Assembly: GCA_001584585.1 (NCBI GenBank)
Contig: LSYV01000028.1
Coordinates: 55,727 to 76,059, forward strand
Reading direction: 5' to 3'
Origin: Gonium pectorale
Lineage: Eukaryota > Chlorophyta > Chlorophyceae > Chlamydomonadales > Volvocaceae
DNA: 20,333 nt
Shown: one piece after another, positions 16,380 through 20,333 of the stretch
Numbering within the stretch: position 1 is the first letter of the stretch
How the letters are laid out: every line of letters begins with the position of its first letter
Program-made: the position numbers and the translations under genes
Notes under the pieces: model-generated
The model's database searches: none
Told to the model about the DNA's origin: nothing
The model's input: only the letters and a program-made list of their open reading frames with translations

Positions 16380-18722
16380 CAACAGCAGCAGCGGCAACAG
16401 CGGCAGCGGCGGCGGGGCGCATGGGCCCGCCCCGCCCGGCGTAACCCCGCGCACACCATAACCACTCCGGTGCCGGACAGCTCCGTACCCGGGGAATAAC
16501 ACAGGCGGCCCGCGCTGGACCAGCTCCACCGCTGGAGCCCGATGGACCCCGATGGAGCCCGATGGAGCGCGCGGGCTGTGCCCCCTCCCCTACTTCCCCC
16601 ATATGACGGCAACGCAAGGGACGGCATGCGCCTCGGGCGTCCCTTGTGAGAATGCTTCCCGATACCTCGACCCCTCGATCCGTCGACCCCAACTGCCGTC
16701 CAACCGCCACGGATCTCACAATCTGCTTGAACTCCTCAAAGTTGATTACGCCGTCCTGCGGACGGGCGAGGTGGGGGGATCGGGTGGGATGGGATAGGGG
16801 TCGGTGTGGGTGTATTGGAGTATGCGTGATGGAATGCTTAAAGCAGGTCTAAGCAGGGGTGTGTGGGGGGTGGCTGGGTGTGGGGGTGCGTGTATGTGGG
16901 TTGGGTGTGGGGTGTGGGGTTGGGGTGTGGGTGTGGGGTGTGTGGGGGTGCTAGGGAGCGGTGACGGCGGGTGGTTGTGACCACACGGATGCGGCATGGG
17001 TGCGGGGCCGGGCCGGGCCTGGAGGCGCGGGCGCAGCGCACGAAGGGGCGGCGAGCGGGGGGGGGGCGGGACGCGACGCGATGGGGATGGCGGCAGCGTT
17101 CCATGCGATCCCGTGGCTTCGGCGTTTCGGCGCTGCGCTGCGCGGGCTGGCGTGCGGTGCTGGCGTGGGCTGTGTCGGGGCTGCGCTGCGCGGGCGCTGG
17201 TGCGGTGAGAGGGGCCATTATATGGCCACGTGCTGTGGGTCTGAGGGGCCATGATCCCTGAGGACCTGGTTATGGCCTCAGACCGCACCAGCGCCCGCCA
17301 CATTCCGTGGGTGTTAGGCGACAGCCGGGCCACGGTCTGGAGAGCCAGTCATGACCGCGGCCCCCGTTTCCCCTGAGAATGCCTCCAACCCTCTACTCCC
17401 CTTCGGTGTCCGCGACGCGCCCCGTTTCCCTTCTTCATTCACCCCCTCCCCCAAAGCCGCGCCCTGGCGACCCGCAGCGCCCCGTGGAGAGCGCATCGCG
17501 GGCAGGTCGCGGAGGCGCCGCGCGTTGAGGGCACATCGCCCCGTACCAATTTGTACACAACGACGTCCCACCGTACACGCCGCACTGCATTACACACCTT
17601 GTTGGTGTCGTACGTCTCCATGACGCGGTCCAGCTCCTCCTCCGGCAGCCAGTGCTGCGGGCGGGGGTGTGGGGGCCATTGGGAAAAATTAACGAGGGGT
17701 GGATGATTGGGCTGTGGCACGCGCTGTTCGCTACTGGATTGGGGAGGCACTGAGGGATAGTGGGCTTGGCAGGCACTCTCAGTGCGGGGGTCACTGGGAA
17801 AAAACAAAAATCAGGCGTTCTCACTAGAGAGGCCGTTCTCAGTACAGGGGGCAGGGGCGGCAGGGTCTCTACTGGGAAGAGAGGGGGTTTGAAAGAAACA
17901 GCGGGGGTTGTATGTGGGAGCGGGCTGGACGCTGGCTGCATTCGGCCGTCCGGCGAGGTGGTGGAGGCTGCCCGGGAAGTGCTGGCGCGAAAGGGAGCAA
18001 GTGGCTGCGGATGTGGAGGCGGAGGGTTGGCAGGATTGCAACAATAGGGTCAGCAAAACACAATGGCAAGGGCATGGATTGGAATGGCAGGGTTGCGGGA
18101 AACCCCCGCCTTCTACTCCATCTGCACGGCCACCGCCCGGTGCCGGTGCCTCACGGGGAAGCTCGGGGGTGCTCCAAACCCCGGCCCCTACTCTACCTGC
18201 GAGAGGAGGTACACCTCGCCGCTCTCCATGGACTCCAGCAGGTTGCGCAGCTCCTCGCGATCGATGGTGCCGTTTCTGCAAAGCAGGGGTGGAATCCAAA
18301 TTGGGTGTTTAAGTATGCGTGCGAATTGGTGATGGAGCTGCCGCGAGCGTTGAGGCCCCAAGCCTCGCGTCGCAACAAGCTCGGCTTGCTCGATAACCTT
18401 GCAGACGCAGGCGTACTCAGCGCCGTGCGCGATGCATACCACATCAAATGTAATACAACATACGCTGACGTGGGAGGGCGGCGCATTCCGAAACGCGGCC
18501 CTCCAACACGGGCCTCGGCATCTCCTACCCGTCCACATCAGCCATCTGGAATCGCTTGAGCAGCACCTCCAACTTGGCTTTGGAAGCGTCGTCCATCACG
18601 CCCTCAGCTTGAGCGCGCGGCACCACCCGGGCAGCCCGAGTATGCATACGCGGGCACGGTACTGGCCTTGCGCCAGGAGAGCTGAAGACAGTGCGAGCAA
18701 CCCGCATGTTCGCAGCGATCAT
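12815..18722 (-). CDS. CRX: Calredoxin: chloroplast EF-hand/thioredoxin fusion protein, 11 exons, 358 aa
   Basis: Exons, 5' to 3' on the minus strand: 18722-18529, 18275-18197, 17654-17598, 16755-16720, 15878-15791, 15106-15030, 14744-14607, 14271-14131, 13615-13520, 13210-13116, 12890-12815 (stop TAG). All introns are GT-AG and phases match throughout. Residues 1-39 have no acidic residue, seven Arg and a VVPRAQA stretch, which fits a chloroplast transit peptide cut near residue 37-39. Four canonical EF-hand loops follow: 62-73 (DVDGNGTIDREE), 107-118 (DTNKDGVINFEE), 144-155 (DKSGNGTIGATE) and 180-191 (DKDDSGQIEFDE). The thioredoxin domain spans about 224-334, with active site WCRPC at 258-262 and the cis-proline in STPC (Pro307). 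This order is that of calredoxin, a Chlamydomonas stromal calcium sensor whose thioredoxin activity depends on calcium and which is linked to 2-Cys peroxiredoxin. Extra cysteines, Cys254 and Cys308, lie beside the active site and the cis-proline. The gene shares a short divergent promoter with its right neighbour. Confidence 0.93.
13340..13519 (-). repeat. Long purine-rich (sense strand) tract in calredoxin intron 9
   Basis: From about 13350 to 13519 the plus strand is almost pure C/T, so the pre-mRNA carries a run of roughly 170 nearly pure A/G bases with many G-tracts. It contains a 27-bp direct repeat at 13371-13397 and 13412-13438. The tract begins at the donor side of intron 9, just after exon 9. 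Confidence 0.85.
14346..14370 (-). pseudogene. Decoy duplicate of the exon 8 acceptor and first codons in calredoxin intron 7
   Basis: Plus-strand 14347-14369 aligns without gaps to 14252-14274, which spans the true exon 8 acceptor and first codons, with 4 mismatches in 23. The offset is 95 bases. On the minus strand the copy has its own CAG acceptor (ending at 14367) and would encode VGEGDMTLVL, compared with the real AVEGDMTLIF. Because 95 is not a multiple of three, reading through from the copy into exon 8 shifts the frame. It looks like a decayed tandem duplication. Confidence 0.75.
14472..14495. repeat. G9/C9 palindrome in calredoxin intron 7
   Basis: GTGGGGGGGGG at 14472-14482 and CCCCCCCCCAC at 14485-14495 form a perfect 11-bp inverted repeat around a 2-base loop. 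It is likely prone to length change and to sequencing error. Confidence 0.85.
14769..14799. repeat. (CA)n microsatellite in calredoxin intron 6
   Basis: There are 31 bases of uninterrupted CA dinucleotide on the plus strand, GU in the calredoxin transcript. It sits 25 to 55 bases upstream of the exon 7 acceptor (14745). Confidence 0.95.
14991..15030. repeat. Four 10-bp tandem repeats over the exon 6 donor of calredoxin
   Basis: CCAACCGAAC, CCAACCGAGT, CCAACCGAAC and CCAACCGACC follow one another on the plus strand. In the transcript sense each unit contains CGGTTGG. The first one lies inside the exon 6 splice donor, whose exon ends at 15030 and whose intron begins GTCGGTTGG. Confidence 0.9.
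15111..15138. repeat. Four 7-bp tandem repeats beside the exon 6 acceptor of calredoxin
   Basis: GCGGTTG is repeated four times on the plus strand. In the transcript sense this is CAACCGC repeated, so CCAACCG occurs four times just upstream of the CACAG acceptor that ends at 15107. These units are complementary to the repeats beyond the other end of exon 6. Confidence 0.9.
15478..15535 (+). repeat. Dispersed repeat, copy 1 (calredoxin intron 5)
   Basis: It contains the core ATTCGGTGTCCGCGACG at 15495-15511, followed by a CCCGT and C/T-rich tail. The same core recurs at 17402-17417 and, inverted, at 19775-19791. Confidence 0.7.
15543..15584. repeat. Two 21-bp tandem repeats in calredoxin intron 5
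   Basis: Two consecutive copies of a 21-bp unit containing CCCCAAACGGTTCGG, differing only at the last bases. Confidence 0.85.
16128..16185. repeat. 20-bp inverted repeat (hairpin) in calredoxin intron 4
   Basis: The left arm 16128-16148 and right arm 16166-16185 are reverse complements apart from one mismatch and one extra base, with a 17-base loop. GGTACC sites flank the structure on both sides (about 16097-16102 and 16198-16203). Confidence 0.75.
16346..16412. repeat. CAG/CTG-type trinucleotide repeat in calredoxin intron 4
   Basis: About 22 trinucleotide units of AGC with AAC and GGC interruptions on the plus strand, GCT in the transcript. It lies inside an 841-base intron, so it is not translated in the proposed gene model. 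Confidence 0.9.
17190..17298. mobile_element. MITE-like element with 17-bp perfect terminal inverted repeats (calredoxin intron 3)
   Basis: GCGGGCGCTGGTGCGGT at 17190-17206 is matched exactly in reverse complement at 17282-17298, giving a 109-bp unit with no coding capacity. Imperfect complementarity continues inwards (GGGGCCATTA against GGTTATGGCC). I see no clear target-site duplication, so it may be a plain palindromic repeat instead. Confidence 0.45.
17401..17445 (+). repeat. Dispersed repeat, copy 2 (calredoxin intron 3)
   Basis: The core TTCGGTGTCCGCGACG is at 17402-17417, followed by CCCCGTTTCCC and a C/T-rich tail, resembling copies 1 and 3. Confidence 0.7.
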
Positions 18723-18944
18723 TCGTCACTGATCGGGCTCCTGATTATCAACTACCAGGCGGAGGGTGCACTGTGGAATGGTCGCGGTTTGGTTCAAAGC
18801 TTATTACGGGTTCTTGACATCGGAGGTTCACGGGCCACTGCACGAAGCGAGAACTCGGACAGTACGAATGCCGTTGGATGTAACTGCTTCTGCAGTTTTG
18901 TCGCCGCCCGTCAGAGCACTCAACCTGTGTGCAAACATAAGACG
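18723..18944. promoter_or_regulatory. Divergent promoter region shared by calredoxin (minus) and the NVL-like gene (plus)
   Basis: Only 222 bases separate the two start codons, so both 5' leaders and core promoters must fit here or overlap the neighbouring coding sequence. The stretch is less GC-rich than its surroundings and contains no clear TATA box. I cannot name any bound factor. Confidence 0.65.
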
Positions 18945-20333
18945 ATGAAGAAGAAGCGTTTCGCGCCTGTCAAGCGGCCGCTTACAGAGAAGGGGGCCGG
19001 GGCCGGGAGCCAGCTGCTGGACAGGCTGCTCATACCACGCATCGAGCAATATGCCCTTAATAACAATTACACCGAAGTTGACGAGGTAGTGGACTACCTG
19101 CGGCGGACGTACAAGGAGTACCAGCGGCGGCAGCTGCGGCAGCTCCAAACCATGGTCACTCGCGCGATCGGCATCATTCAGAAGAAGGGTGGCGTTGCGA
19201 AGCCGGAGCTGCAGCTTCAGGTGACGGCGCCCGGATGGCGGGGTGGCGGGGCGGCGGCCCGTTCCCCCCTAGTCGGCAAGCAGGCGTCAACACGCGTTGG
19301 CGCGCACGCAGCCCGTGCTTGGGGCCTGAAAGATTGCAAAGTCTGGTATGAGGAGCGCTCTCCCTAAGGAACCTGTGCAGCTGGCCTGCGGGAAGGCTGT
19401 GGCAGCCGATGGGGTGGTTTCACTCCACCGACCGCTACAGAGACGGGGCGAGTGCCTACACCGCCCACTGCTCAGCGCGTAGTATACGTGCCAGTGGGTT
19501 CGCCTGTTTTCGGGCGGTTTTACCCGCTTGGGTGCCGGAACGAAACGGGAGCGCATCCTGGGATGGGTTTGGAGGCCGGGGGCGGCTGCCGCCGCTTGAG
19601 CGCCCTGGAACGCGCCGGCAGGGCCCCCGGAGCGCACCGTGGGTCATCCACACCACCACAACCCATTATCAGGTTTAGGGTTTTGGATTTCGGGTGGGGG
19701 GCTCAACACCCCGCACACCCGACGCACACCGGCGGCGGTGGGAAGGGGTGGTGGTGAAGTTGGGAAACGGGTCGCGTTGCGGACACCGAATCGTATCCAA
19801 AAGCAATAGGCACACGGGCCCTCACCTATCCGCTGCCCTTTCAGTGCCCCCTCCCTCCCTGTCCGTCCCCACACTTCCCCCCCCCCCTTCAATAGTGCCC
19901 GGGAAAAACGCTGCTGGCGCCCAGCTCGTCTTTCATTTCCGTTTCCACATGTGCTTCCATCAAACCCCCTTCCGTTGCCCCCTTCCGTTGCCCCCGTCTG
20001 GTGAATGGTGAAGTGCCGGGTTTCAGTGCGCCCCCCCTTCTCTATCCCTTCCTGGTATAGCCTCCTGTAGCGCCCTCTTGGGTGACTGGTGGAGGAGCGC
20101 CTGGTGGAGGTGGCAGAGTAATGGAGCCATTGATGCCGTCCCCTTCCCCCATCAAACCGGTGTGTTCCCAAACGCCCCTCCCCTGTCCCCCCTTCCCTTC
20201 CGCGCTCCGCCTCGCCCGCCCCTCCCCGGCGCAGTCTCTGGAGGCGCAGCACCTGGCGGGCAAGGCCCGCAGCGGCGGCGATGGCGGCGGCGGCGACGTC
20301 AGGAGCAGCAGTGGCAGCAGCGACGACGGGAGC
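18945..20333 (+). CDS. NVL/CDC48C-like AAA ATPase, N-terminal part only (runs off the window)
   Basis: Exon 1 is 18945-19220 (92 codons, phase 0) and exon 2 starts at 20235 and continues past the window end, joined by a 1014-base GT-AG intron. The visible 125 residues begin with a basic stretch (KKKRFAPVKRP) that could be a nuclear localisation signal. A helical segment follows (about 22-80, LLDRLLIPRIEQYAL...DEVVDYLRRTYKEYQRRQLRQL) that resembles the N-terminal winged-helix region of NVL and plant CDC48C. Exon 2 begins SLEAQHLAGKAR and passes into a Gly/Ser/Asp-rich stretch, matching the family's linker before the ATPase domains. NVL-type ATPases act in the nucleolus and release factors from pre-60S ribosomes. 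The ATPase domains are outside the window, so the call rests on the N-terminus alone. The start is the only in-frame ATG after the divergent promoter; the frame is open further upstream, but only across calredoxin exon 1. Confidence 0.7.
19755..19797 (-). repeat. Dispersed repeat, copy 3, inverted (intron 1 of the NVL-like gene)
   Basis: On the minus strand it carries the core ATTCGGTGTCCGCAACG (19791-19775), followed by CGACCCGTTTCCC and a C/A-rich tail. Similar copies lie at about 15478 and 17401 on the plus strand. Confidence 0.7.

Noticed and set aside
16346..16412. A translated polyglutamine tract
   Set aside because: The repeat lies inside an intron of a gene model whose exon phases fit on both sides; no supporting frame has domain content.
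13028..18299. Long open frames on the plus strand opposite calredoxin, such as those around 15629-16444
   Set aside because: They are rich in simple repeats (poly-Gln, poly-Ala, Pro/Arg) and cross exons and introns of a well-supported gene on the other strand.
18399..18944. N-terminal extension of the NVL-like frame into upstream DNA
   Set aside because: The extra frame runs through calredoxin intron 1 and antisense to its exon 1; there is no in-frame ATG in the divergent promoter other than the one at 18945.
19674..19688. Interstitial telomere sequence (GGTTTAGGGTTTTGG)
   Set aside because: Only one or two degenerate units are present, here and inverted near 15459; too short to claim a telomeric array.
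19644..20252. A 202-codon open frame on the minus strand within intron 1 of the NVL-like gene
   Set aside because: It includes dispersed-repeat copy 3 and C/T-rich tracts and has no domain features; it is a repeat-derived reading frame.

Overview
The window looks like nuclear DNA of a volvocine or Chlamydomonas-type green alga. It is GC-rich, has many short GT-AG introns (donors mostly GTGNGT or GTAAGT), a TGTAA motif where a polyadenylation signal is expected, simple-sequence-rich introns, and a gene matching calredoxin, a chloroplast protein described from Chlamydomonas. The organism call is inferred from these traits, not from a database match.

Layout: (1) 1-862, upstream DNA, probably the 3' tail of an unseen gene followed by the promoter and 5' leader of the first gene. 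(2) 863-10297, plus strand, a 20-exon gene for a complete ABCC/MRP-type ABC transporter. I could join every exon in frame into a 1430-residue protein with order TMD1-NBD1-TMD2-NBD2. (3) 10298-12814, the tail-to-tail interval holding the transporter's long 3' UTR and a stretch with no recognisable gene. (4) 18722-12815, minus strand, an 11-exon calredoxin gene (358 residues) with a likely chloroplast transit peptide, four EF-hands and a C-terminal thioredoxin domain. Its introns are packed with microsatellites, inverted repeats and small duplications. (5) 18945-20333, plus strand, the first two exons of a gene cut by the window edge, whose N-terminus resembles the NVL/CDC48C family of nuclear AAA ATPases. 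It is head-to-head with calredoxin, with 222 bp between the two start codons.

The three genes have no obvious shared pathway: membrane export or import, chloroplast calcium-redox signalling, and (by family) ribosome biogenesis. The most interesting points are in the calredoxin gene: its calcium-sensor plus thioredoxin design with a WCRPC active site, an exon flanked on both sides by mutually complementary tandem repeats, a decoy copy of an exon start with its splice acceptor, and a 36-nt micro-exon splitting an EF-hand. The transporter's first Walker B motif carries Asn where the ABCC family usually has Asp.
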